In this document: positions 1 through 6,031 of the stretch, piece after piece
Layout: every line of letters begins with the position of its first letter
Position numbering within the stretch: position 1 is the first letter of the stretch
Position numbers and translations under genes: made by a program
Source: Bacteroidota bacterium
Lineage (GTDB): Bacteria; Bacteroidota; Ignavibacteria; Kapaibacteriales; UBA2268
Reading direction: 5' to 3'
DNA: 6,031 nucleotides
NCBI GenBank assembly: GCA_024280675.1
Contig: JAJRPT010000215.1
Coordinates: 1-6,031 of the forward strand
The notes under the pieces: generated by a model
What the model was told of the DNA's origin: nothing
The model's database searches: none
Seen by the model: the letters and a program-made list of their open reading frames with translations, nothing else

Positions 1-1230
1 GAAGGTGGCAATGATTATCCCTTTGCTTATGTTCGCTGGACCGAAAATAGAAACATGCAGTCGTTGATTGATTTGATAAGAAATGGCTCGCTCAATGTTG
101 GGGCGATGACCACACATAATTTTAAAATTGAGGACGCGCCACTTGCATACGATTTGATTTCGTCCGATAAAGAAAATTTTCTTGGGATTATTATAAACTA
201 TGATGACAAGAAAAAGCAGACTCGTAATTTCATAGAAAATAAAAAGTACAAAGAAATTAAAGGGAAGTCCTTGTCATTTATCGGTCTGGGTTCTTTTGCT
301 CAGAATTATCTGATACCCGCTCTGAAAAATGAAGGCTTAAATTTTTACGCAGTGGCAAACTCTTCGGCCGCATCTTCGAAAACTGCCTCTACTCTTAATA
401 ATTTCAAGATTGCAAGCACGGACGCACTTGCCCTTATTAATGGCAAAGACACAGACTTCCTCTTTATCGCATCGCCTCATAGCTCGCACGCACGATATAT
501 TTGTGAGTCGCTCAAAGCAAATAAGCCGGTCTATGTTGAAAAGCCAATGGCTGTGAACTCCAAAGAATTGATGGCAATAGAAGAGCTTGTGAAAAAATGC
601 GATGGTCGGGTGATGTGTGGATTTAATAGACGATTCTCTAAAATATTCAAGGATATGAAAAACTATTTTGCCCCAAGAAAAGAAGCAATGCAAATAGTTT
701 ATAGAGTGAATGCTGGGAAAATTCCAAAGAATCATTGGGTGCAACAAAAGGGAGAAGGTGGACGAATAATTGGTGAAGTTTGCCATTTTATTGATACTTG
801 TATTTTTCTCACTGGTGAGTTGCCCGTGCGGGTCTTTGCTCAATCAATCTCAGGTGGTGACAATTCGATGATTAACCGAGATAATATAAGCATTAGCCTA
901 AAGATGAGCGGTGGTTCGATTTGCAATATTGAATACTCGGCGATTGGTGGGAAAACTATGGAAAAGGAATATTGTGAAGTGTTTTGCCAAGGAAAATCTG
1001 CTCAAATGGATAATTTTAAGAGCTTGAATCTCTTTGACTCAAAGAACAAAAGTCAAAAAAACTATAGTGGGGACAAAGGAATTTCCGTCGAAATAAAAGA
1101 AACTGTGGCTTCTGTGACACAAGGAAAAGAAATGCCAATCCCTTTCGGTGAACTCTTTGCCACGACACTGACTACATTTAAAATTTTAGAATCACTCTCC
1201 AAGGGTCAAGCCATTGAAATCGACCTTTAA
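1..1230 (+). CDS. Bi-domain oxidoreductase (zinc-type alcohol dehydrogenase tail + Gfo/Idh/MocA), 5' truncated
   Basis: The open frame runs from base 1 with no stop, so the gene begins upstream of the window; the ATG at 55 is internal. The first ~65 codons (starting EGGNDYPFAYVRW) look like the C-terminal end of a zinc-type medium-chain alcohol dehydrogenase, including the typical ending DAPLAYDLI...LGIII. After a lysine-rich linker (about 205-265) comes a Gfo/Idh/MocA module. It has a Rossmann G-L-G-S-F-A fingerprint at 283-300, the conserved E-K-P at 538-546, and the substrate-domain motif G-G-R...E..H..D at 757-795. Such fusions are known as bi-domain-containing oxidoreductases and are common in exopolysaccharide and LPS clusters. 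They probably oxidise or reduce a sugar or sugar nucleotide with NAD(P) in the cytoplasm; the substrate cannot be read from sequence. The 3' end overlaps the next gene by 17 bases, which suggests one operon. Family and fusion are confident; the role is inferred. Confidence 0.88.
   Translation, partial: EGGNDYPFAYVRWTENRNMQSLIDLIRNGSLNVGAMTTHNFKIEDAPLAYDLISSDKENFLGIIINYDDKKKQTRNFIENKKYKEIKGKSLSFIGLGSFAQNYLIPALKNEGLNFYAVANSSAASSKTASTLNNFKIASTDALALINGKDTDFLFIASPHSSHARYICESLKANKPVYVEKPMAVNSKELMAIEELVKKCDGRVMCGFNRRFSKIFKDMKNYFAPRKEAMQIVYRVNAGKIPKNHWVQQKGEGGRIIGEVCHFIDTCIFLTGELPVRVFAQSISGGDNSMINRDNISISLKMSGGSICNIEYSAIGGKTMEKEYCEVFCQGKSAQMDNFKSLNLFDSKNKSQKNYSGDKGISVEIKETVASVTQGKEMPIPFGELFATTLTTFKILESLSKGQAIEIDL
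1201..1205 (+). promoter_or_regulatory. Ribosome binding site that supports the TTG start at 1214
   Basis: AAGGG lies 8 bases before the TTG at 1214, inside the last codons of the oxidoreductase gene. No ATG in this frame lies near the beginning of the reading frame. Starting at TTG gives a textbook signal peptide, so this site decides the start. Its position within the upstream coding region fits translational coupling. Confidence 0.6.
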
Positions 1231-3721
1231 AATATTTGTCGTCTCAGCCATTTGCCTTTTTGCCAGTGTGCAAATCTGGGCTGTGGAAAATGATAAGCAT
1301 AGTCTTTTCGGAGAAAAATTTGCCAAAAGGATAATTATAGACCTTTCAGGTGATTGGAAATACTCGCCCGATAAAACGAATTGGAGAAGTGTCAAAGTGC
1401 CATCTGGGCAGGATGAGGATGGAGAACTGTGGCATAGGAAAACTATAAAAATTGACAAGAAATTAGTCAAGAATAAATCATGGCACTTGTTCTTTGGAGG
1501 TCTGAGTGAGAATATTGAAATATATATTAATGGACAGTATCTGGGCAAATGGTTGGGCGGGATGGCACCTTTTTGGGTGTCAATTCCTAGAAAGTTCCTT
1601 GAAGGTGATAATGTAGAACTGGAATTTAAGATTACAGGAAAAAGTGGTCTGGCAATGAGAAGTGATGAGTTTTCTTTGGGTGCAAGTAAAATAAATTCTG
1701 GTTTGCTGAGGAGCTTGTTTTTTATAGGGACGGCAAATACTTGGGTCTCTAAGATTAATATTAATTCAGATTATGATGTTTTAAAAAAGCAGGCATTAGT
1801 TAATTTTGAAATTGATGTTGCAAATCAAGTGAATAAGCAAATTACAAACCAAGGCAAGCTCTCGCTCGAACTCTCGGTCTATGATGGCGAGAATCGAATA
1901 TTTACTAAAATAAAAAAAATCGGTAAAATATCTGCAAATCATAAGATAATAAAATATTCTCTGAATATGTCGAAGCCACGGCTTTGGTCTGCTTCGGCTC
2001 CCAATGAATATAAATTGAGCTTGAGGATTTTGGACGGCTCAGATACTTTATCTGCCTTGATTGATAGCTATGACAAGAGTTTTGGTATAAAGAAATTAGC
2101 AGAAACTGGGAGCGGATATGAACTCAATGGCAAAAATATTTTTATAAAAGCTGTTGATTATATTGAAGGTTTTGGAGACCAGAACAAGTCGCTGACAAGA
2201 AAGCAGATTGAAAAAGATGTAAGGATGATAAAAAGTCTCGGGGCAAATGCGGTTCGCTTTAAATTCACTCCGCCACATCCGCTGATGGCTAGGCTCTGCT
2301 CAGAGTATGGTCTTCTTATGTTCATAGATCTTCCCACTGCTTCTATGCCAAAGTCAATCTACTCCAGAGATGAAGTTTCTGTGAGATTAGAAAACCTCTC
2401 AAAAATGTATTTTGATTATTATGGTGGAGAAAGTTCATTTGCTGCTTGGGGGATTTCTTGGTGGCCAAATCTTGCGAAGAAATCACTGGCTCATGGTCAG
2501 AATTATTATAAAATATTGGACATAAAGGGGATTCAATCAGGGATTAGTGATTGGGATTTGAACAATGGAATGACGATTGTAGAGATTAATGATAAGTTAA
2601 TGTCTATCGAAGATATTAAACAAAGCCTTGAGAAAATAAATTCTAATAGCCCCATCGCACTGGATTTTTCCTCTCATGGTGACTCTGAAAATAATAATGG
2701 CTTCTCCGATAATCTTTCGATTGACTACCGGGCCCATCGCTTTAGAAATTTATACTATTTATCAAAGACTCAAAATTTCTCTGGAGTGTTTGTCAATGCT
2801 TTCAATGATTATAAACTGCAGTATCCACTGCTAATTGGTGGAGCCGAAGATCTGTTCCTAAGCTCTAGTGGTCTTGTTTCGATTGATAGGGAAATAAATC
2901 TGGCTTACAAAACAGTTCAGTCAATTTTTAATTCCACCAAAGAGCCGCTGCTAAACTCAGGCAATACCATAGCTGATATAAACTATATTTTTACAGTCAT
3001 TGGTATAGGTATTGTTTTGATAATGATGTTTCTTTTCAATAGGTTACGACGCTTTAGGGAATATTTTATTCGTAGCTTGCTCAGACCGCATAATTTCTAT
3101 TCCGATATACGGGATCAACGTCTGATTTCTTTATACCAGTCCTTGCTCTTGGCATTGTTCGTCTCTTTAACCCTTGGAATATATATTGCAGAGCTCTTCT
3201 ACTACAATAGAGACAATATTGAAACACAACGTTTTATGGTCTTTGGTATTCAAAACATTGAGATTCTTGTAAATCTTTTTTCTCTGATTTGGCAGGAAGT
3301 ATTATTTATGATTTTGATTTCTGCCACAGCATTGATACTATTTTTTGTAATGTCTGCGATGTTGAAAGTCTTTTCATTTTGGGTAAGGTCTAGGATATTC
3401 ATCCAAGATACTATGACTATAATTGCTTGGAGTTCGTTGCCACTTATATTCTTGCTGCCAATAGCTCTGTTTATGGGGAAAATGATACAAAATGCTCCTT
3501 GGGTTAATATGTTTTTCATACTCATACTGCTTTTCTTTTTACTATGGTTCTTCTTGCGTTTGCTCAGAGCTACCGCCGTGGTCTTTGATGTGAGTGCTTG
3601 GAAAGTAAAGTTTCTGGGCTTAGGGGTTTCTCTTTTAATAGTATTGTTTCCGCTTAGCTATTTGCAGATTCACTACTCAGTGGTAGATTATTTTAAATAT
3701 TATGTTACTTATTGGCTATAA
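1214..3721 (+). CDS. GH2-like, probably non-catalytic, envelope protein with C-terminal six-helix Yip1-like membrane domain
   Basis: This 835-residue protein starts at TTG, chosen for its AAGGG site and signal peptide. Residues 1-23 form a signal peptide with likely cleavage after IWA. Residues ~39-145 match the GH2 sugar-binding jelly roll (LSGDWKY, W-x-x-V-x-V-P, LFFGG, YINGQYLG). Residues ~190-290 look like the GH2 Ig-like sandwich, and ~290-570 like the GH2 barrel (FGIKK, ELNGKNIFIKA, NAVRF 345-349, LCSEYGLLMFID). Where active GH2 enzymes have W-x-x-x-N-E, this protein has WGISWW (412-417), so the acid/base glutamate appears lost; Asp484 may replace the nucleophile glutamate. Residues 436-486 are PDZ-like. 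Six membrane helices follow at about 591-609, 643-664, 695-717, 736-754, 764-783 and 799-818. Arg/Lys-rich loops at 610-636, 718-735 and 782-799 place the GH2 part outside the cytoplasm. LLRPHNFYSDI before helix 2 and W-S-S-L-P in helix 4 recall Yip1 domains. A glycan-binding or surface-polysaccharide assembly/export role is inferred; a divergent enzyme remains possible. Confidence 0.8.
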   Translation: MKSTFKIFVVSAICLFASVQIWAVENDKHSLFGEKFAKRIIIDLSGDWKYSPDKTNWRSVKVPSGQDEDGELWHRKTIKIDKKLVKNKSWHLFFGGLSENIEIYINGQYLGKWLGGMAPFWVSIPRKFLEGDNVELEFKITGKSGLAMRSDEFSLGASKINSGLLRSLFFIGTANTWVSKININSDYDVLKKQALVNFEIDVANQVNKQITNQGKLSLELSVYDGENRIFTKIKKIGKISANHKIIKYSLNMSKPRLWSASAPNEYKLSLRILDGSDTLSALIDSYDKSFGIKKLAETGSGYELNGKNIFIKAVDYIEGFGDQNKSLTRKQIEKDVRMIKSLGANAVRFKFTPPHPLMARLCSEYGLLMFIDLPTASMPKSIYSRDEVSVRLENLSKMYFDYYGGESSFAAWGISWWPNLAKKSLAHGQNYYKILDIKGIQSGISDWDLNNGMTIVEINDKLMSIEDIKQSLEKINSNSPIALDFSSHGDSENNNGFSDNLSIDYRAHRFRNLYYLSKTQNFSGVFVNAFNDYKLQYPLLIGGAEDLFLSSSGLVSIDREINLAYKTVQSIFNSTKEPLLNSGNTIADINYIFTVIGIGIVLIMMFLFNRLRRFREYFIRSLLRPHNFYSDIRDQRLISLYQSLLLALFVSLTLGIYIAELFYYNRDNIETQRFMVFGIQNIEILVNLFSLIWQEVLFMILISATALILFFVMSAMLKVFSFWVRSRIFIQDTMTIIAWSSLPLIFLLPIALFMGKMIQNAPWVNMFFILILLFFLLWFFLRLLRATAVVFDVSAWKVKFLGLGVSLLIVLFPLSYLQIHYSVVDYFKYYVTYWL

Positions 3722-3722
3722 T
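3717..3722 (+). promoter_or_regulatory. Possible -10 box of a promoter for the Ppx/GppA gene
   Basis: A perfect TATAAT lies across the stop codon of the preceding gene (TAA, 3719-3721). It would start transcription near 3729-3731, leaving a short leader of about 22 bases that contains the ribosome binding site. The -35 region is poor: the best candidates are TTAAAT at 3693-3698 (18-base spacer) and TTTTAA at 3691-3696 (20-base spacer). Bacteroidota promoters also differ from the sigma-70 consensus, and TATAAT can arise by chance in DNA this rich in A and T. Confidence 0.25.
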
Positions 3723-3738
3723 ACATTTTTTTTTAAGC

Positions 3739-3743
3739 GAGGT
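3739..3743 (+). promoter_or_regulatory. Ribosome binding site of the Ppx/GppA gene
   Basis: GAGGT ends 9 bases before the ATG at 3753, normal spacing for a Shine-Dalgarno site. It supports that start, after which the phosphatase fold begins at once (AAIDIGTNSFH, residues 5-15). Confidence 0.6.
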
Positions 3744-3752
3744 AATTGTTAA

Positions 3753-5288
3753 ATGCCTAGGATTGCTGCAATCGACATTGGTACAAATTCTTTCCACATG
3801 ATAATTTCTGAACACTCAGAAAATGGTCACATCAAAATAATTGACAAGCAAAAGGAGATTGTGCGTCTTGGTAACTCTGCCGAAGATATGAAATTCATTG
3901 ATGAAGATTCTATGCAAAGAGCAATTTCTACTCTTTCATATTTTGCAAATCTAGCAAAAGGGTATGATGCAAAAGTAATTGCCGTTGCCACCTCGGCCGT
4001 GCGTGAGGCAAATAATGCAAATGAGTTTCTTTCCTTGGCAAAGAAAAATACTGGGATTGATGTTCATTTAATTTCTGGGATGGAAGAAGCTCGGCTGATT
4101 TATACTGGAGTTATTAACGGGCTTCCACTTTTTGAAAAACGTATTCTGGTAATCGATATAGGTGGCGGAAGTACAGAAACTATTGTGGCTCAGGTGGGCG
4201 AATCAATTTTCGCTCGAAGTGTAAAAATTGGTACACTCAGGCTCACAAAGAAATTCTTTGATAAAAAAATAATTACAGATACGGATACCGAAAATGCTCG
4301 TGAGTTTGTCTCAAATAAATGGTCGCTGGTTCTTGAGCGTCTAAGGAAAATTGATTACGAAGAAGTCGTGGTCTGCTCTGGTACTTTTCACAATATTATT
4401 AAAATGACTTTGCAAAATAAAATTACCAGAAAAGCATCCGCACTGAATGGACAAAAGTTTGACGCTAGAGATATTTTAAATACTATAGAATTAATTAAAG
4501 ATAAAAAAAATCCAGAAAGAATTGCAGAAATGCCAGGGCTTGATGCTTCCAGAAAAGATATAATGTTGGCCGGTGCATTGATTGTAGAAAATATTATAAA
4601 TGAGCTCGAGATTAAGCAAATTACTTATTCTTCCTATGCACTAAGAGAGGGTATACTCTACAATATAGCCAGCGATGATGTTGCCCAAAATAAAAGTGAA
4701 AGATTACGACAACTCAGAAATTCGACAATAACTAATCTTTGTAGGAAGTTTGAAGTCGATAACTCTCATTCAGAACATATTTCGATGATTTCAGAGGAAA
4801 TATTTTACGCTCTGGAACCTTTGCATAAATTAAAAGAGGGCTTGCCCGAAATTCTCAGAGCGGCTTCGATGCTGCATGACTGTGGTTTCTTTGTCTCCCA
4901 TGACGCACATCATAAGCATTCCTACTATTTGATAGCACATACTGAAATGCCTGGCTTCACAAAGGATGAATCTGAGATGATTGCACAAGTGGCCCGGTAT
5001 CACCGCAAAAGTATGCCGAAGAGTTCTCACAATGCCTTTGGTATTCTGCCCAAAGAAAAGCAAAAGCAAATATGGGTGCTGGGTGGAATTCTCAGAATTG
5101 CAGAGGGAATTGACCGAAAACAAAAAGCAAGCGTAGGAAGTGTTGAGGTTAAAATAAATAATTCCAAAATAGAAATTAAACTAATAGCCACCGAAAAAGA
5201 TGAGCACTTGTTTATGGAAATTTGGAGTGCAAATAGCCGAAAAGATATGCTCTCCACCGCTCTGGGCAGAGATATTGAGATTTGTTAA
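3753..5288 (+). CDS. ppx: Ppx/GppA phosphatase (exopolyphosphatase / pppGpp 5'-phosphohydrolase)
   Basis: A complete 511-residue protein, close to the 513 residues of E. coli Ppx. Enzymes of this family remove terminal phosphate from polyphosphate and/or convert pppGpp to ppGpp in the cytoplasm, linking phosphate storage with the stringent response. All main motifs are present: phosphate-1 loop DIGTNS (8-13), VATSAVREA (78-86), ISGMEEARLIY (107-117) with the catalytic glutamate at 111/112, phosphate-2 loop DIGGGSTE (135-142), SVKIGTLRLT (156-165), VCSGTFHNI (207-215), and MPGLDASRKDI (260-270) followed by YALREGIL (295-302). The C-terminal domain from ~310 is the HD-type helical region, with MLHDCG (373-378), HHKHSYYLI (386-394) and RYHRK (415-419). 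It follows the GH2-like gene by 31 bases, so read-through or a separate promoter are both possible. The sequence cannot tell a polyphosphate preference from a pppGpp preference, so the symbol is by family only. Confidence 0.95.
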   Translation: MPRIAAIDIGTNSFHMIISEHSENGHIKIIDKQKEIVRLGNSAEDMKFIDEDSMQRAISTLSYFANLAKGYDAKVIAVATSAVREANNANEFLSLAKKNTGIDVHLISGMEEARLIYTGVINGLPLFEKRILVIDIGGGSTETIVAQVGESIFARSVKIGTLRLTKKFFDKKIITDTDTENAREFVSNKWSLVLERLRKIDYEEVVVCSGTFHNIIKMTLQNKITRKASALNGQKFDARDILNTIELIKDKKNPERIAEMPGLDASRKDIMLAGALIVENIINELEIKQITYSSYALREGILYNIASDDVAQNKSERLRQLRNSTITNLCRKFEVDNSHSEHISMISEEIFYALEPLHKLKEGLPEILRAASMLHDCGFFVSHDAHHKHSYYLIAHTEMPGFTKDESEMIAQVARYHRKSMPKSSHNAFGILPKEKQKQIWVLGGILRIAEGIDRKQKASVGSVEVKINNSKIEIKLIATEKDEHLFMEIWSANSRKDMLSTALGRDIEIC

Positions 5289-5322
5289 ACAAAAAGAAAT
5301 TGTTTAGAAGTCTTTCTTTTTG
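5286..5322. terminator. Possible weak bidirectional terminator between convergent genes
   Basis: Two overlapping perfect inverted repeats sit at the junction. TAAACAA (5286-5292) pairs with TTGTTTA (5300-5306) across a 7-base loop. CAAAAAGAAA (5290-5299) pairs with TTTCTTTTTG (5313-5322) across a 13-base loop. The second hairpin has an A-rich arm and a T-rich arm, so each strand would give a U-rich 3' arm. Both stems are low in G and C, so they are weak. The placement between convergent stop codons is the main support. Confidence 0.35.
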
Positions 5323-6031
5323 GCAACCCTTTTGATGAGATATATTGGAAGAATTGACCAAACAAAGAGCAAGCCAAAAGAAAGACCGACTCCCAGCCCA
5401 GATCCGAAAAATCTCTTGAATATAGCACCAGTATATCCCATTAAAGCTGAAATATCAAGGTTTAGCATGATTAATATTCTTGATACATCTATTGGGTTTA
5501 GCATCACAGACACAAGTGCAAAGTTCTCAAGAGGGTAATCCGAAAGCATCAAAAGAGCGGTCATCAGCAATCCGTCGTAGATGATTGAGAAAAATAACCA
5601 AACCAATATACTCAAACCAAAGCCAAGTAGCTTGTTGTCATTTTTCATTGATATAAGATATGAAAATCCAGAAAAGATAGTCGTTAGCATTATCCCGTTT
5701 ATGATTAAAATAAGGAAACTCATCCAAATAGAGGAATAAAATACTCCGCTGATACTAAATGGAATCAGTGTGCCAAGGGTGAATGCCAGACACAATGAGA
5801 AATTCATTCCCAAGAAGTGACCCAAGAATATAGACGAGCGGCTGATCGGTTGGGCGAGCAGAAGAAGTATGAACTCTTTTGAATTGTAATAATAAATTGT
5901 GCCAAACATTAGCCCAATTAATGAGCATAAAAATAGTATTATGTTCATTAAGCTAACGGCTGACTTTGCCAAATCTCCACTGAAATAAATTAAACCAGTG
6001 GATATGGTAAAGAAGAATAAGAAATAAAATA
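5304..6031 (-). CDS. ABC-2 / NosY-type transporter permease, N-terminus outside the window
   Basis: The frame stays open to the right edge (codons from 6029 downward), so the TTG at 5972 is an internal leucine codon and the start is missing. The 241 visible residues include nearly all of a ~255-280 residue protein. Several hydrophobic segments are visible, at about residues 1-16, 26-47, 72-92, 99-126, 134-162 and 213-232 of the visible part. Characteristic stretches are FGTIYYYNSKEF (42-53), LLLAQPISRSSIFLG (56-70) and LNPIDVSRIL (177-186) followed by LDISALMGYTGA (191-202). These match, from memory, the ABC-2 permeases annotated NosY in Bacteroidota, which work with NosF-type ATPases and NosD in maturing nitrous oxide reductase; related permeases serve other exports. 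The highly basic C-terminus (KRVAKKKDF) should be cytoplasmic. Partner genes would lie upstream of it, beyond the right edge. Permease is confident; a true nos role is not established. Confidence 0.85.
   Translation of the reverse strand, partial: FYFLFFFTISTGLIYFSGDLAKSAVSLMNIILFLCSLIGLMFGTIYYYNSKEFILLLLAQPISRSSIFLGHFLGMNFSLCLAFTLGTLIPFSISGVFYSSIWMSFLILIINGIMLTTIFSGFSYLISMKNDNKLLGFGLSILVWLFFSIIYDGLLMTALLMLSDYPLENFALVSVMLNPIDVSRILIMLNLDISALMGYTGAIFKRFFGSGLGVGLSFGLLFVWSILPIYLIKRVAKKKDF

Noticed and set aside
55..57. ATG as the start of the oxidoreductase gene
   Set aside because: The frame is open and similar to alcohol dehydrogenase from base 1 onward, so this methionine is internal.
337..843. 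168-codon open frame on the minus strand
   Set aside because: It lies wholly inside the Gfo/Idh/MocA coding region and its translation shows no recognisable domain; it is a shadow of the real gene.
3698..3734. Terminator after the GH2-like gene: TATTAT/ATAATA repeat followed by nine T
   Set aside because: The stem is six A/T pairs with a 14-base loop, too weak to support; the T-tract alone is not evidence in DNA this AT-rich.
4830..5257. Two minus-strand open frames (4830-5123 and 5027-5257)
   Set aside because: Both are antisense to the conserved HD-type domain of the phosphatase and resemble no protein.
5320..5538. 72-codon plus-strand open frame beyond the phosphatase gene
   Set aside because: It is antisense to the conserved C-terminus of the permease, including the NPID and MGYTGA motifs, and has no family resemblance.
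5970..5972. TTG as the start of the minus-strand permease
   Set aside because: The frame continues without a stop to the window edge, and the upstream residues (TISTGLIYFSGD) fit the first membrane helix of the family.

Overview
The window is AT-rich, tightly packed bacterial DNA with four protein genes and no gap longer than about 31 bases. Two genes are cut by the window edges. Gene content points to the Bacteroidota/Chlorobiota side of the bacteria (for example Ignavibacteria- or Kapabacteria-like lineages). The main support is the permease at the right end, which resembles the NosY-like ABC permeases I know from Bacteroidota; a two-domain oxidoreductase typical of surface-polysaccharide loci fits too. 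This placement is an inference from recalled family resemblance, not from a marker gene.

Left part, 1-3721, plus strand: the 3' part of a bi-domain oxidoreductase (tail of a zinc-type alcohol dehydrogenase fused to a Gfo/Idh/MocA NAD(P)-dependent oxidoreductase) overlaps by 17 bases an 835-residue membrane protein that starts at a TTG codon. That second protein is the most unusual item here. It has a signal peptide, a glycoside hydrolase family 2 (GH2)-like sugar-binding jelly roll, an Ig-like domain and a GH2-like barrel that appears to have lost its catalytic acid/base glutamate. It ends in six transmembrane helices that resemble a Yip1-type domain. The overlap suggests the two genes are expressed together, probably in cell-surface glycan synthesis or export.

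Middle, 3753-5288, plus strand: a full-length Ppx/GppA exopolyphosphatase / pppGpp phosphatase with the ASKHA (actin-like) ATPase core and a C-terminal HD-type helical domain. It has a good ribosome binding site and may have its own promoter, because a perfect TATAAT lies across the stop codon of the preceding gene.

Right end, 5304-6031, minus strand: the C-terminal 241 residues of a multi-pass ABC-2/NosY-type permease, converging on the phosphatase gene. Only 15 bases separate the two stop codons, and both lie inside inverted repeats that could act as a weak bidirectional terminator.

I saw no tRNA, rRNA, CRISPR array, insertion sequence or riboswitch.
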